Positions 22,878 through 32,344 of a stretch of DNA of 64,000 nucleotides are shown here, one piece after another (position 1 is the first letter of the stretch; each line of letters begins with the position of its first letter). Origin of the DNA: Solirubrobacter deserti (GTDB lineage Bacteria; Actinomycetota; Thermoleophilia; Solirubrobacterales; Solirubrobacteraceae); contig NZ_JAPCID010000027.1 in assembly GCF_027587175.1 (NCBI RefSeq), forward strand, positions 38,925-102,924, read 5' to 3'. The translations under genes were made by a program, and so were the position numbers. The notes under the pieces were generated by a model. It searched no databases, was not told the DNA's origin, and was given only the letters and a program-made list of their open reading frames with translations.

Positions 22878-24761
22878 CTACGGCTGCGTCGTGCCCAGCG
22901 TGAACGTCAGCGTCTTCGAGTACGTGCCCGCACGCAGGACCTCGTTGACGGCGATCGCCTGACGGAGGCCGATCGTCGCCTGCACCGCGCCCGCGGTCGG
23001 GCCGTTGAACGTGAGCAGCGAGGTGGGCGTGCCGCTGATCGGCGAGAACGCGGACGCCGTGTTCGCCGGCGGCTGGCTCACGTTGACCTGCACCGGCTGC
23101 GACAGCGCGAACGTGCCGTTCACCAGGCGGCCGGGAGCGGCGGCGCTGGGGTCGTGGACCGTCAGCGCGGCGTTGCCGGCGGTGCTCACGATGTTGGCGA
23201 GGACCGTCTGGTCGTAGTTGCGCGCCGTGGCCGGCTGGAACGTGCCGAACGTGTTCGAGGCGCTCAGCGTGAGGTTGAGCACCGTGTCGACGTTGCCGCC
23301 GATCGGGAGCTCAGCCGGGCCTTCCAGGCTCGTGCCGTTCAGCAGGATCGACTCCGTCGCGTTGTCGGCGTTGGACTGGACGATCAGGCGGGCGACCGAC
23401 TTGTAATCCGTCGTGGTCGGCTTGAAGCCGACGTTGACGAAGCACGTCGCGTTGGGAGCGAGGTCGGTGGCGAGGCAGGCGGCGCTGTCGACGACGGCGA
23501 AGTCGCCGGGACGCTCGCCCGGGAACTGGTACAGCTGGTTGTTCTGGTTGTTGTTGTTGGCCAGCGCGATGTTCGTGATGTCCAGCGGCGCGTCGCCCGT
23601 GTTCTTGATCGTGATCGGGACGACGTTCGAGGCGGCCGGGGTGCCGGCGGCGACGGACGGGAACGTGGTCGGCAGGCCGAGGACCGCCGGGACGATCGCC
23701 GAGCCACGGCCCTTGAAGTTGCGCAGGCTCGTGACCATCGTGGTCAGCGTGGCGTTGTCGTTCTCCTGCGAGTAGTACTGGACGCGGCCCTTGCCGGCGG
23801 CCAGGATCGGCCGGTAGTCGACCTCGCCCTCGCCGAAGGCGCTCGGGCTGCCGCCGCGGCTGTTCGGCGGGTTCTGGTTGGCCGGGTTGAACTCGGCGCC
23901 GACCCGCGTGCCGTCCTTGACGTGCATCAACTTGATGCGGTTGGCGTACTTGTTGATGAACGCCGCCGTCGCGGTGCCGGTGGCGTCGTCGAACGCGTCC
24001 GAGGACCAGAACGCGTCGACCTGGAAGGCCACGTAGCGCGCGTCGGTGCGCTCGATCATGATCTCCCAGGCGGTCTTGAGCGTCCCGTTGTCCATGTACT
24101 TGCGGTCGAACTCGGTCGTGTGGTTGTGCACGTAGACCGGGCCGACGCCGTTCTCGACGGAGTACTTGCCGAGGCGATCGAGGATCTGGGCGCTGCGCAG
24201 GATGCTGGCGTAGCTGTCGAGGTTCTCGCCGTCGGCCTGGCCGGAGCCCGTGCCGATGTAGTCGAGGCCGAGGATCTTGGCGGCGGCGACGCGGGCGGGC
24301 CACTGCGACTCGTTCAGCGAGCCGTGCCAGCCCGAGGCGTGCAGGCCGTGCTTGTCGAGCATCGCGCGGTACGCCTTCCAGCCGTACGGACCCTCGATCT
24401 CGTCGTTGGTCGGCAGGGACGGGTGGCCGTACAGCTCGATGTTGTCCAGGCCGTTGGCCGCGTAGTAGCCGTAGAGCGCGTCGAGGCGCTTCCACACGCA
24501 CTCGTCGGAGGTCCCCGTGGCGCAGCTCGAGCCGTCGGCGGCGGGAGCGATCGTCAGCGCCGGCGGGTTGGCGCCGAGGCCGCCACCGTTGCCGATGAAG
24601 TTGCGGTGGCTAAAGGTCTGGATGCTCCCCTGGCCGGTCTGGACGCCGTCGCCGGTCTTCTCCGGGAACGTGGTCTGGGCCTGGGCGGTACCGGTGAGCG
24701 CCAACGCTCCGGTGGCCGCCAGAACGGCGCACGCGCGCGTGCGCCGAGAGATTCCCTTCAT
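22878..24761 (-). CDS. Secreted sugar-phosphate-isomerase-like TIM barrel with choice-of-anchor D domain
   Basis: A 627-residue exported protein. The signal peptide ends at ALTGTAQAQ. Residues about 35-330 form a xylose-isomerase-like TIM barrel (ELYGHPSLPTNDEIEG, YVHNHTTEF, LMHVKDG, FGEGEVDYRPIL) of the kind seen in secreted sugar epimerases. Residues about 355-460 form a choice-of-anchor D immunoglobulin-like domain (VVPITIKNTGDAPLDITNI to FVNVGFKPTTTDYKSVARL), and a Ser/Thr-rich beta region follows. AGGAGGAGCTAC precedes the ATG. It probably acts on a sugar outside the cell. It is monocistronic: own promoter with a palindrome upstream and a hairpin downstream. Confidence 0.82.
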   Translation of the reverse strand: MKGISRRTRACAVLAATGALALTGTAQAQTTFPEKTGDGVQTGQGSIQTFSHRNFIGNGGGLGANPPALTIAPAADGSSCATGTSDECVWKRLDALYGYYAANGLDNIELYGHPSLPTNDEIEGPYGWKAYRAMLDKHGLHASGWHGSLNESQWPARVAAAKILGLDYIGTGSGQADGENLDSYASILRSAQILDRLGKYSVENGVGPVYVHNHTTEFDRKYMDNGTLKTAWEIMIERTDARYVAFQVDAFWSSDAFDDATGTATAAFINKYANRIKLMHVKDGTRVGAEFNPANQNPPNSRGGSPSAFGEGEVDYRPILAAGKGRVQYYSQENDNATLTTMVTSLRNFKGRGSAIVPAVLGLPTTFPSVAAGTPAASNVVPITIKNTGDAPLDITNIALANNNNQNNQLYQFPGERPGDFAVVDSAACLATDLAPNATCFVNVGFKPTTTDYKSVARLIVQSNADNATESILLNGTSLEGPAELPIGGNVDTVLNLTLSASNTFGTFQPATARNYDQTVLANIVSTAGNAALTVHDPSAAAPGRLVNGTFALSQPVQVNVSQPPANTASAFSPISGTPTSLLTFNGPTAGAVQATIGLRQAIAVNEVLRAGTYSKTLTFTLGTTQP

Positions 24762-24824
24762 GTAGCTCCTCCTCTTTCTGGCCCCAAGCGACAGGAATGG
24801 AGCCAAATGACAACCCGGGTACCA

Positions 24825-24864
24825 ACGCTAGCCGAAGTTTGGAACAAAAGTCAATCGACTTTTG
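24825..24864 (-). promoter_or_regulatory. Promoter with overlapping palindromic operator
   Basis: On the minus strand a TTGACT (24854-24849) and a TAGCGT (24830-24825) are separated by 18 bases, a good sigma-70-type promoter about 60 bases before the TIM-barrel ATG. A perfect palindrome with 8-base arms, CAAAAGTC and GACTTTTG around AATC (24845-24864), covers the -35 element. That is the position expected of a repressor operator. It stands in unusually AT-rich sequence for this genome. Confidence 0.55.
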
Positions 24865-24908
24865 CATTGTCTGACAACGAAAGCTAAACGTGTAGCCAGC
24901 CCCTCGCC

Positions 24909-25862
24909 TCAGTTCAGCGTCGCCACCGTCTCCCAGGACTTCCCCCCGTCCGAGGACTTCCGGATCTTGCCTCCGACCACGGCGACGAACAACTCATCTT
25001 TTCGTCCGTTGGCGGTGAATTCGCTCGGGAGGCCGCCGACGTCGCCGCGGTCGCTGAACGACTGCCCGCCGTCGGTACTGATGCGCAGCTTGCCGTTGCG
25101 GTCGAGGCTGTAGAGCGCGTCGCCCTTGGGCCAGGCGAGGCGGGCGCCGGAGGCGGGATCGCGCGGGCGCCACGAGCCGCCGACGTCGTTGGAGATGAAC
25201 GTGCCCTGCTCGGTCGACACGGCCCAGCGCTGCGGGTCCGACGGGTCGACGACGACGTCGATCGGGAGCTGCGGCGGCGTGCTCTTGTTCCAGCTCTTGC
25301 CGCCGTCGCGGCTGGAGAGGATGTCCGGGGAGTCGACGCTGACGGCGATGATCAGGTCGTCGTAGACCTCGAACTCGTGGTAATCGGCCTCTGCGGTGCC
25401 CGGCACCGCCTCCCAGGTCTTGCCCAGATCGGTGGAGCGGACGATCGGCAGGTTCTCCGGCAGGTTGCCGCCCTGCGGGTGGCCGGACGCGAGCAGCTCG
25501 CCCGGCCCGGTGAAGCGCATGACCATGTTGCCCGACACCGTGCCCTCGCCCGCGGGCGTGGTGACCGTCCCCAGCACCCGCTCGCCCTCCTTCTCGCCCG
25601 GCCGGACGATGAACATGGCCGGGCCGGTGCCGACCATCAGCGTCCCGTCCTCCGGGTCGACCGTGATCGAGTTCACGGCCGGGCTGGAGCCGTCGTCGGG
25701 CGCCGGAGGCGGCGTGGTGGACACGGGCGCTTCGCTCGTCGGCGCTGCGGTCGCCTCGCTGGTCGCCTCGGCCGTGGGCTCCGGCGTGGGCTCGGGATCG
25801 CTCCCGCCGCACGCCATCAGGGCGAGGGCCACAACGAACGGAAGCGGTCTACTAAGGCGCAC
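24909..25862 (-). CDS. BNR/sialidase-like repeat lipoprotein
   Basis: A 317-residue exported lipoprotein: lipobox ALMACGG, then a Thr/Glu/Pro-rich linker (about residues 22-60), then a beta-propeller of BNR/Asp-box repeats (RSTDLGKTWEAV, SSRDGGKSWNKS, SNDVGGSWRP, STDGGQSFSDR, SSDGGKSWETV). Such surface propellers resemble glycosyl-hydrolase-like or photosystem-assembly (YCF48-like) proteins without clear catalysis. Its GTG start overlaps the ThuA gene's 3' end by 11 bases, so the two are probably co-expressed. Confidence 0.82.
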   Translation of the reverse strand: MRLSRPLPFVVALALMACGGSDPEPTPEPTAEATSEATAAPTSEAPVSTTPPPAPDDGSSPAVNSITVDPEDGTLMVGTGPAMFIVRPGEKEGERVLGTVTTPAGEGTVSGNMVMRFTGPGELLASGHPQGGNLPENLPIVRSTDLGKTWEAVPGTAEADYHEFEVYDDLIIAVSVDSPDILSSRDGGKSWNKSTPPQLPIDVVVDPSDPQRWAVSTEQGTFISNDVGGSWRPRDPASGARLAWPKGDALYSLDRNGKLRISTDGGQSFSDRGDVGGLPSEFTANGRKDELFVAVVGGKIRKSSDGGKSWETVATLN

Positions 25863-26616
25863 AGTTGAACCTCGCGCGGCCGGCGGCCATCTCGATTGCG
25901 CCCCTCAGGTGGGCGAGGAAGTCCGGCTCGGAGAAGGACTCCCGCGTGTGCCCCATCGCGGTGTACACCGAGCGGCCGCCATCGTAGCGATGGCACCAGG
26001 CGATCGGATGGTCCGCGCCCATCGTCCCGCCCTCGTAGGTGGACTCGTCGACGGTGGCCAGGATGTGCGCGGCGCCGCGCGGGTTGCGGTCGAACTCGTA
26101 CCACTCGTCCGTGCGCGCCCAGGCGGCGGGAAGCGGCTTGGTCGCCGCGGAGGTGCGGTCCTCCACGCGCACGGTCGCGCGCGCCGTCCCGGGCGCGTGA
26201 CGCGTGAAGCGCGCGCCCACGAGCCGCTCATACCACGCCCACTTCCCGCGTGTATCAGAGGCCGCGTGCACGCCGAGGTAGCCGCCGCCGGCCCTGATGT
26301 AGCGCTCGAACGCGCGCTGCTCGGCGCGCTCGGCGACCGGCGTGCCGGTCGTCGAGAGGAAGACCACGGCGTCGTAGCGGGCAAGGCCCTTGGCGGTGAA
26401 CCGCCTGGACGTTCCGGTCGTATCCACAGATATCCGGTGAGAGCGGCCTAGCCTTTGTATGGCACGCACTCCGTCGGGTATGGACTCGTGACGGAAACCG
26501 GTCGTCTCTGTGAACACCAGCACACGAAGGCGCTCGGACGATTGGCTAGGCCGGGCCTCACTGCCGCAAGCGGACGCTAGCGTCAGGGCAACGGCCAGGA
26601 AAAGCATCCGTGACAT
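25852..26616 (-). CDS. ThuA-like domain lipoprotein
   Basis: A 254-residue protein with a lipoprotein signal (ALTLASAC) and a ThuA-like (glutamine-amidotransferase-fold) domain: VLVFTETTGFRHESIPDGVRA, ARYDAVVFLSTTG, GGGYLGVHAASDT, and HPIAWCHRYDGGRSVYTAMGHTRESF. ThuA proteins are linked to disaccharide (trehalose, sucrose) use and often sit near sugar-isomerase-like TIM barrels, as here. Likely extracytoplasmic. It precedes the BNR lipoprotein with overlapping ends. Confidence 0.87.
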   Translation of the reverse strand: MSRMLFLAVALTLASACGSEARPSQSSERLRVLVFTETTGFRHESIPDGVRAIQRLGRSHRISVDTTGTSRRFTAKGLARYDAVVFLSTTGTPVAERAEQRAFERYIRAGGGYLGVHAASDTRGKWAWYERLVGARFTRHAPGTARATVRVEDRTSAATKPLPAAWARTDEWYEFDRNPRGAAHILATVDESTYEGGTMGADHPIAWCHRYDGGRSVYTAMGHTRESFSEPDFLAHLRGAIEMAAGRARFNCAP

Positions 26617-26751
26617 CGCTACGCACCTAGCCAAAAGATTTGTTTTGCCGGGCAACGAACAGACTTGGTCTTGACATGCAGCATAAAGTGGACGCGATGA
26701 GTCGAGGAGAGGCACGGCGCTACGCTCGTCGTGTAGTGGAGGGTCCAGGTC
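26617..26751. promoter_or_regulatory. Divergent promoter region between thuA-like gene and ebo-type operon
   Basis: This 135-base gap separates the leftward ThuA gene from the rightward seven-gene ebo-type operon and must hold both promoters. A consensus TTGACA lies at 26671-26676 on the plus strand with AT-rich sequence after it, but no convincing -10 box at the right distance. An imperfect inverted repeat CAAAAGATTTGTTTTG lies at 26632-26647. A GGAGG precedes the first ATG at 26752. Confidence 0.4.
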
Positions 26752-27909
26752 ATGAGTAGCCGGGTCGGCGTCTGGATGGTCGGTGGCCGCGGTTCGGTCG
26801 CCACCACCGCGCTCACGGGCGCGGCGGCCGTCGCTGCCGGTCTTGCCGAGCCTACGGGCATGGTGACCATGCGGCCCGACTTCGCCGAAGCGAGCATGCC
26901 CGAGCTCGGCGATCTGGTGTTCGGCGGGCACGACGTGGTGGAGACGCCGCTCGCGCTGCGCGCCGCTCGCCTGGTTGACGACGGCGTGCTGCCGGTCGGG
27001 CTGCCGAACGCGCTCGGCGCCGCCATCGAGGCCGCTGAGTCCGAGCAGCGCCCCGGCATCACGGGGCATGACGCGCGCACGGAGCCGCGCGCCGCGCTCG
27101 GGCGCATCGTGTCCGACCTGAGCTCGTTCAAGTCGCGCCACGACCTGCAGAAGGTCGTCGTGGTCAACGTCTCCTCGACGGAGGCGCCGGTCGACGCGCA
27201 CCCCGCCCACCAGGACCCGGCGCTGCTGATGGACGCGCTGGACCGCGGCCTGGCCGTGCTGCCGCCGAGCGCGCTGTACGCGCTGGCGGCGATCGAGGTC
27301 GGCGCGGCGTTCGTGGACTTCACGCCTTCGGTCGGCGCGCGCCTGCCCGCCATCGAGGCGCTGGCCGAGGCGCACGAGGTGCCCGTGGCCGGCTCGGACG
27401 GCAAGACGGGCGAGACGTTCATGAAGTCCGTCCTCGCCCCGGCGCTCGGTGCGCGAAACCTGAAGGTCCGCTCCTGGGCGGGCTACAACATCCTCGGCGG
27501 CGGCGACGGCGCGGCGCTGGCCGACCCGGAGCGCGCGCAGTCCAAGCTCGACTCCAAGGGCAAGCTGCTCGAGGACATCCTGGGCTACCCGGTCGAGGCG
27601 CCCATCCGCATCGAGGACGTGCGCGACATGGGCGAGTGGAAGACCGCCTGGGACCACATCGTCTTCGAGGGCTTCCTCGGCGTGCGCATGAAGCTCCAGT
27701 TCACGTGGGAGGGCTGCGACTCCTCGCTGGCCGCCCCGCTGCTGCTGGACCTGATCCGGCTGATGGCGCTGGCGCTGGAGCGCGAGGAGCGCGGCGTGCT
27801 GAGCGAGCTCGCGTTCTTCTTCAAGGATCCGGCCGGCACGCGTGAGCACTCGCTGCACCGCCAGTACGAGATGCTCGAGCGCTGGGTACTCCAGCGGGTC
27901 GTCGCATAG
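26752..27909 (+). CDS. Inositol-phosphate synthase-like protein heading the ebo-type cluster
   Basis: A 385-residue protein of the myo-inositol-1-phosphate synthase family, which cyclises glucose 6-phosphate using bound NAD. The N-terminal nucleotide-binding loop is [10 protein letters not shown] (residues 11-20), and NVSSTEAPV and the active-site segment [17 protein letters not shown] (about 214-230) are present, then [13 protein letters not shown]. This matches the shorter archaeal-type branch rather than the form I know from mycobacteria (Ino1). It lies three bases before a UbiA-like gene. In known ebo clusters a dehydroquinate-synthase-like EboD makes the cyclic polyol; this enzyme may fill that place. 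Confidence 0.88.
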   Translation: MSSRVGVWMVGGRGSVATTALTGAAAVAAGLAEPTGMVTMRPDFAEASMPELGDLVFGGHDVVETPLALRAARLVDDGVLPVGLPNALGAAIEAAESEQRPGITGHDARTEPRAALGRIVSDLSSFKSRHDLQKVVVVNVSSTEAPVDAHPAHQDPALLMDALDRGLAVLPPSALYALAAIEVGAAFVDFTPSVGARLPAIEALAEAHEVPVAGSDGKTGETFMKSVLAPALGARNLKVRSWAGYNILGGGDGAALADPERAQSKLDSKGKLLEDILGYPVEAPIRIEDVRDMGEWKTAWDHIVFEGFLGVRMKLQFTWEGCDSSLAAPLLLDLIRLMALALEREERGVLSELAFFFKDPAGTREHSLHRQYEMLERWVLQRVVA

Positions 27910-27911
27910 GA

Positions 27912-28805
27912 ATGGCTCTTCGCCGGCGGGCTCGCATCCAGCGCGCGGGGGACCTCGCCGAGCTGGTCCGGCTCCCGGCCGTGCTGTCGGTCCCGGGCGA
28001 CGTGCTCGTCGGCGCCGCCGCCTCCGGGCAGCTCGGGAACGTCAGCCGCACCGCCGGGCTCGTCGGCTCCTCGTCGCTGATGTACCTGGCGGGAATGGCC
28101 CTCAACGACTACGCCGACCGTGAGATCGACGCGGTCGAGCGGCCCTCGCGGCCGATTCCGTCCGGCCGCGTCTCGCCCGAGCTGGCGCTGGGGGTCGCGG
28201 GCACGCTGACGGCGGCCTCGCTCGCGCTGGCCGTGGCCGCCGACGGGCGTCGTGCGCTGCCGGTCGCGTGGCCGCTGGCCGCCGCCGTGTGGGGCTACGA
28301 CCTGTTCGGCAAGGACACGCCGGTCGCGTCGCTGTCCATGGCCGCGTGCCGTGGGCTGGACGTGATGATGGGCTCCGGCACGCAGGGCGCGGCCGCCGCG
28401 CTGCCCGCCGCCGCCGTCGTCACCGCGCACATCACGGTCGTGACCGAGGTCTCGCGCCAGGAGGTCACCGGCGGGGACGCGAGCGTGTCCAAGCGGGCGC
28501 TGGCCGGCACGGCCGCCGTCGCGGGCGTGAGCGCGCTGCTCGCCCAGCGGGCGCCGAAGCTCGCGCGCGTCGCGGGCGTTGGGCTCAGCGCGGCGTACGG
28601 CGCGTTCGTCGGGCGCGCCCACGTGGACGCGATCGAGCAGCCGACCCCGGCGCGGCTGCAGAAGTCGGTCGGCGCGGGGATCATGGGCCTGATGCCGCTG
28701 GAAGCGGGCCTGCTCGCCGGCTCTGGCTCGGTCGTGCCCGCCGCGGGCGTCGCCGCGCTGTTCCCACTGGCCCGCAAGATGGCGAAGAGGAGGAAAGTGA
28801 CGTGA
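27912..28805 (+). CDS. eboC: EboC-type UbiA-family prenyltransferase
   Basis: A 297-residue membrane protein of the UbiA superfamily. The aspartate-rich prenyl-diphosphate-binding motif is [21 protein letters not shown] (residues 65-85), with about eight hydrophobic segments after it. UbiA enzymes transfer a prenyl group to an acceptor at the membrane. The neighbours (EboA, EboB, EboE, EboF types) identify it as the EboC member. The likely acceptor, a cyclitol made by the preceding synthase, is inference. The stop overlaps the next GTG (GTGA). Confidence 0.85.
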   Translation: MALRRRARIQRAGDLAELVRLPAVLSVPGDVLVGAAASGQLGNVSRTAGLVGSSSLMYLAGMALNDYADREIDAVERPSRPIPSGRVSPELALGVAGTLTAASLALAVAADGRRALPVAWPLAAAVWGYDLFGKDTPVASLSMAACRGLDVMMGSGTQGAAAALPAAAVVTAHITVVTEVSRQEVTGGDASVSKRALAGTAAVAGVSALLAQRAPKLARVAGVGLSAAYGAFVGRAHVDAIEQPTPARLQKSVGAGIMGLMPLEAGLLAGSGSVVPAAGVAALFPLARKMAKRRKVT

Positions 28806-29644
28806 GCCTGCGCTTCGGATACGTCTCCAACGGGCTCTCGGACCACCGGCTCGAGGACGCGCTCGACCTGCTGTCCGAGAACGGCTACGGCGGGATCGCA
28901 TTGACGCTCGACCACATTCACTTCGACCCGTTCGCGCCGCGCCTGCGCGCGCGTGCGCAACGCGTGCGCGCGGAGCTGGAGGAGCGCGGGATGACGTGTG
29001 TGGTGGAGACGGGCGCGCGGTTCGTGCTGGACCCGCGGCGCAAGCACTTCCCGACCCTGGTCAGCGACGGGCGTCAGAAGCGCGTCGACCTGCTGTGCAC
29101 GGCGGTCGACGTCGCCGTCGAGCTCGGCTCGCCCGTGGTGTCCATGTGGAGCGGGTCGATCGCGGCCGACGAGTCGCCCGAGCGCGCCTGGGACCTGCTG
29201 GTCGAGGGCTGCGAGCGGGTGCTCGCGCACGCCTCCGACAACGGTGTGACGCTCGCGTTCGAGCCGGAGCCGGGGATGCTCGTGGAGCAGCTGTCGGACT
29301 ACGAGGAGCTGCAGCGGCGGCTCGGGCACCCCGAGGCGCTCGGGCTGACGTTGGACATCGGCCACATCGTCTGCCTGGAGCCGATGTCGGTCACGGAGTG
29401 CGTCCGGCGCGGCGCGCCGACGCTGGCGCACGTGCACATCGAGGACATGCGCCGCGGCGTGCACGAGCACCTGATGTTCGGCGAGGGCGAGCTGGACCTC
29501 GACGAGAGCCTGAAGGTCTTGACGGAGATCGGGTACGAGGGCATGGTCGCGGTCGAGTTGTCGCGCCATTCCCACGCCGCGCACGAGACGGTGCCGGCGG
29601 CCAAGTCCGCGCTGCGCGCGGCCGAGCGTGAGGCGGTGCGATGA
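28802..29644 (+). CDS. Sugar phosphate isomerase/epimerase TIM barrel
   Basis: A 280-residue AP-endonuclease-2/xylose-isomerase-like TIM barrel. Metal and substrate positions are seen in [55 protein letters not shown] and [11 protein letters not shown]. The family isomerises or epimerises sugars or cyclitols with a divalent metal. GTG start overlapping the eboC stop; its own stop overlaps the eboA ATG (ATGA). It is additional to the EboE-like barrel encoded downstream, so the cluster has two such enzymes. Confidence 0.85.
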   Translation: MSLRFGYVSNGLSDHRLEDALDLLSENGYGGIALTLDHIHFDPFAPRLRARAQRVRAELEERGMTCVVETGARFVLDPRRKHFPTLVSDGRQKRVDLLCTAVDVAVELGSPVVSMWSGSIAADESPERAWDLLVEGCERVLAHASDNGVTLAFEPEPGMLVEQLSDYEELQRRLGHPEALGLTLDIGHIVCLEPMSVTECVRRGAPTLAHVHIEDMRRGVHEHLMFGEGELDLDESLKVLTEIGYEGMVAVELSRHSHAAHETVPAAKSALRAAEREAVR

Positions 29645-30354
29645 AGGATCTGACCGAGGCGTTGGAGGCGCGGGCGAAGCCCGAAGGCCTGGAGTGGCTG
29701 CGCGAGGCGAGCGCTGCGGTCGCGGCCGACGCGACCGTGCTGCGGACGCGGTTCGCGATGGTGGGGCGCAAGGTCGGGCGCGACCCGCTGGACCCGGGCG
29801 CCGACCCGGCCGACGTGTGGGCGTGGACCGTCGACGACGCCGCGCGCGTGCTCCTGCTCAAGGCCGCGGGTGAGCGTGCCGAGGGCGAGCTGGCCGAGCT
29901 GTACCGCTTCGGCGACGCCGCCGAGCGCCGCGGCGTGCTGCGCGCGCTGCCGTACCTGGACATCGGCGACCGCGGGCTGCCGCTGGTGGACGACGCCATC
30001 CGCACCAACGACACCCGCTTGATCGCCGCCGCGCTCGGCCCGTACGCGACCGAGCACCTGTCGGACGCCCAGTACGACCAGGCCGTGCTCAAGTGCGTGT
30101 TCGTGGGCGTGCCGATCACCGGGCTGGACGGCATCCCTTCGCGCGTGACGCCGGACGGCGCGCGCATGCTCGGCGCGTTCGTGCACGAGCGCGTGGCCGC
30201 CGGGCGCGACCTGCCGCCCGAGGTCTGGACCGTGATCGACAAGTACCCGCCCGCCGAGGAGATCGCCGCGATCGAGGCGGAGCTGCAGAGCCCCTTCGAG
30301 GATCGCCGCGCGGCTGCGGAGCGCGCACTGAGCTACAGGAGCCAACGAGTATGA
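29641..30354 (+). CDS. eboA: EboA-domain protein
   Basis: A 237-residue soluble helical protein. The central region (RRGVLRALPYLDIGDRGLPLVDDAIRTND to LKCVFVGVPITGLDGIP) matches the EboA domain, the marker of ebo (eustigmatophyte/bacterial operon) clusters; its biochemical role is unknown. It overlaps the isomerase upstream and eboB downstream (ATGA), so the protein is made in step with them. Rated high for family, with no functional claim. Confidence 0.85.
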   Translation: MKDLTEALEARAKPEGLEWLREASAAVAADATVLRTRFAMVGRKVGRDPLDPGADPADVWAWTVDDAARVLLLKAAGERAEGELAELYRFGDAAERRGVLRALPYLDIGDRGLPLVDDAIRTNDTRLIAAALGPYATEHLSDAQYDQAVLKCVFVGVPITGLDGIPSRVTPDGARMLGAFVHERVAAGRDLPPEVWTVIDKYPPAEEIAAIEAELQSPFEDRRAAAERALSYRSQRV

Positions 30355-31211
30355 GGATCTTCGACCCCCACGCGCACATGACGTCGCGCACGACCGACGA
30401 CTACGAGGCGATGTACGCCTCGGGCGTGCGGGCGCTCGTCGAGCCGGCGTTCTGGCTCGGCCAGCCACGCACGTCGGTCGGGTCGTTCATCGACTACTTC
30501 AACTCGCTGCTGGGCTGGGAGCGCTTCCGCTCCGGTCAGTTCGGCATCCGCCACCACTGCACGATCGGCCTGAACCCGAAGGAAGCCAACGACGAGAACC
30601 TCGCGCGCGAGGTGATCGAGATCCTGCCGCGCTTCTTGGCCAAGGATGGCGTCGTCGCGGTCGGCGAGATCGGGTTCGACGCCATGACCAAGGCCGAGGA
30701 GTGGGCGCTGCTGGAGCAGCTCAAGCTCGCCGCCGAGTTCGAACTCCCGGTGCTCGTGCACACGCCGCACCGCGACAAGGCGCACGGCACCAAGCGCACG
30801 ATCGAGCTCGTCACCGAGTCCGGCGTCAAGCCCGAGATGGTGGTCATCGACCACAACAACGAGCTCACGGTCAAGGAAGTCCTGGACTCCGGCTGCTGGG
30901 CGGGCTTCTCGATCTACCCGGGCACCAAGATGGACGAATACCGCATGGTGCGCGTCGCGCAGGAGCACGGCCTGGAGCGCGTGCTGGTGAACTCGGCCTG
31001 CGACTGGGGCGTCTCGGACCCGCTGAAGGTGCGCAAGACCGCCGACGCGATGGCCGAGGCCGGCTTCAGCTCCGACGACATCGACCGCCTCGTCTGGCGC
31101 AACCCGGTCGAGTTCTTCGGCCAGAGCGGCCAGCTGATCCTGGACGACATCGACTCGCCCGATCTGACCGCGACCTTCGAGGGCAGCGGCGTGCTGCGCG
31201 GTGAGCGGTAG
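30351..31211 (+). CDS. eboB: EboB-type TatD-family metal hydrolase
   Basis: A 286-residue TIM-barrel hydrolase of the TatD/amidohydrolase type. The metal ligand motif FDPHAHMTS is at the N-terminus, with VGEIGFDAMT, LVHTPHRDKAHG and MVVIDHNNE following, and a late ACDWGVSDPL carrying the last aspartate. TatD relatives cleave phosphodiester or amide bonds; the EboB substrate is unknown. The ATG at 30351 overlaps the eboA stop. Confidence 0.86.
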   Translation: MRIFDPHAHMTSRTTDDYEAMYASGVRALVEPAFWLGQPRTSVGSFIDYFNSLLGWERFRSGQFGIRHHCTIGLNPKEANDENLAREVIEILPRFLAKDGVVAVGEIGFDAMTKAEEWALLEQLKLAAEFELPVLVHTPHRDKAHGTKRTIELVTESGVKPEMVVIDHNNELTVKEVLDSGCWAGFSIYPGTKMDEYRMVRVAQEHGLERVLVNSACDWGVSDPLKVRKTADAMAEAGFSSDDIDRLVWRNPVEFFGQSGQLILDDIDSPDLTATFEGSGVLRGER

Positions 31212-32344
31212 TGAGGCTCCGCCACGCCGACGGCAGCCTGCTCCATCTCGCGTATTGCTCCAACGTCCATCCCGCTGACGATCTCGACGGCGTCTCCGCC
31301 CAGCTCGAGCGCTACACGGCGCGCGTGCGTGAGCGGTTGGACGTGCCGTCGCTCGGGATCGGACTGTGGGTGGCGGCGCCGGCGCTCGCCGACGTGGGCG
31401 CCGCGGACCGGCTCGCGGAGCAGCTGGATCGGTTGTCGCTGGAAGTGGTGACGCTGAACGGCTTCCCCTACAAGGCCTTCCACGCCGATGTGGTGAAGAC
31501 CGACGTCTACTGGCCGCACTGGGCCGAGAAGCCGCGCCAGGACTACACGCTGGCGCTGGCGCGCCTGCTCGCGAAGCTGTTGCCGGACGACGTGCACGAG
31601 GGCTCGATCTCGACGCTGCCGCTGGGCTGGCGCGAGGGCTGGACGGCGGAGAACCAGGCGGCGTCGCTGCGGGCGCTCGCCGACCTCGCGAGCGAGCTCG
31701 AGGCGCTCGAGCGCGAGACGGGGAAGAAGATCCGGATCGCGATGGAGCCGGAGCCGGGGTGCACGATCGAGACCGTCGCGCAGGCGGCCGAGTCGCTGCG
31801 CGCCCTCGCGCCCGAGTGGATCGGCGTGTGCCTGGATTCCTGCCACCTCGCCGTGCAGTTCGAGACGGGGACCGGCGCGGTCGCCGCACTCGAGGAGGCC
31901 GGGTTGGCGGTCGTCAAGACGCAGGTGTCGAGCGCGCTGCGGGTGGACGATCCGGCGTCCGAGGAAGGGCGCGAGCTGCTCGCGCGCTTCGACGAGCCGA
32001 AGTTCCTGCACCAGACGCGCGAGATCGTCGACGCGCGCGTGCAGGGCACGGACGATCTGCCGGAGGCGCTCGAGGGCGCGCTCCCCGCGAAGGACCAGTG
32101 GCGCGTGCACTTCCACGTGCCGGTCAACACGTCCGAGCACACGACGCAGGATGAGCTGCTCGACACGCTCGGCGCGCTGGCGGGCGCGAACGCGCCCGTG
32201 ACGCGCCACTACGAGGTCGAGACCTACACGTGGAGCGTCATGCGTGACGCGCCCACGGACGACGAAGGGCTCGTGGCCGGGCTGGCCTCCGAGCTCGAAT
32301 GGACGCGCGACCGCCTGGTCGCGCTCGGAGCGGAGGTTCTCTGA
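31211..32344 (+). CDS. eboE: EboE-type metabolite traffic protein (TIM barrel)
   Basis: A 377-residue xylose-isomerase-like TIM barrel that matches EboE, described as a metabolite traffic protein. It starts HLAYCSNVHPADDLDGV, and contains VTLNGFPYKAFHADVVKTDVYWPHW, the metal-site strands AMEPEPGCTIE and GVCLDSCHLAVQFE, and HFHVPVNTSEHTTQDELL near the end. In cyanobacteria ebo genes are needed to move a pigment precursor across the membrane. One-base overlaps join it to eboB and to the phosphatase. Confidence 0.87.
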   Translation: MRLRHADGSLLHLAYCSNVHPADDLDGVSAQLERYTARVRERLDVPSLGIGLWVAAPALADVGAADRLAEQLDRLSLEVVTLNGFPYKAFHADVVKTDVYWPHWAEKPRQDYTLALARLLAKLLPDDVHEGSISTLPLGWREGWTAENQAASLRALADLASELEALERETGKKIRIAMEPEPGCTIETVAQAAESLRALAPEWIGVCLDSCHLAVQFETGTGAVAALEEAGLAVVKTQVSSALRVDDPASEEGRELLARFDEPKFLHQTREIVDARVQGTDDLPEALEGALPAKDQWRVHFHVPVNTSEHTTQDELLDTLGALAGANAPVTRHYEVETYTWSVMRDAPTDDEGLVAGLASELEWTRDRLVALGAEVL

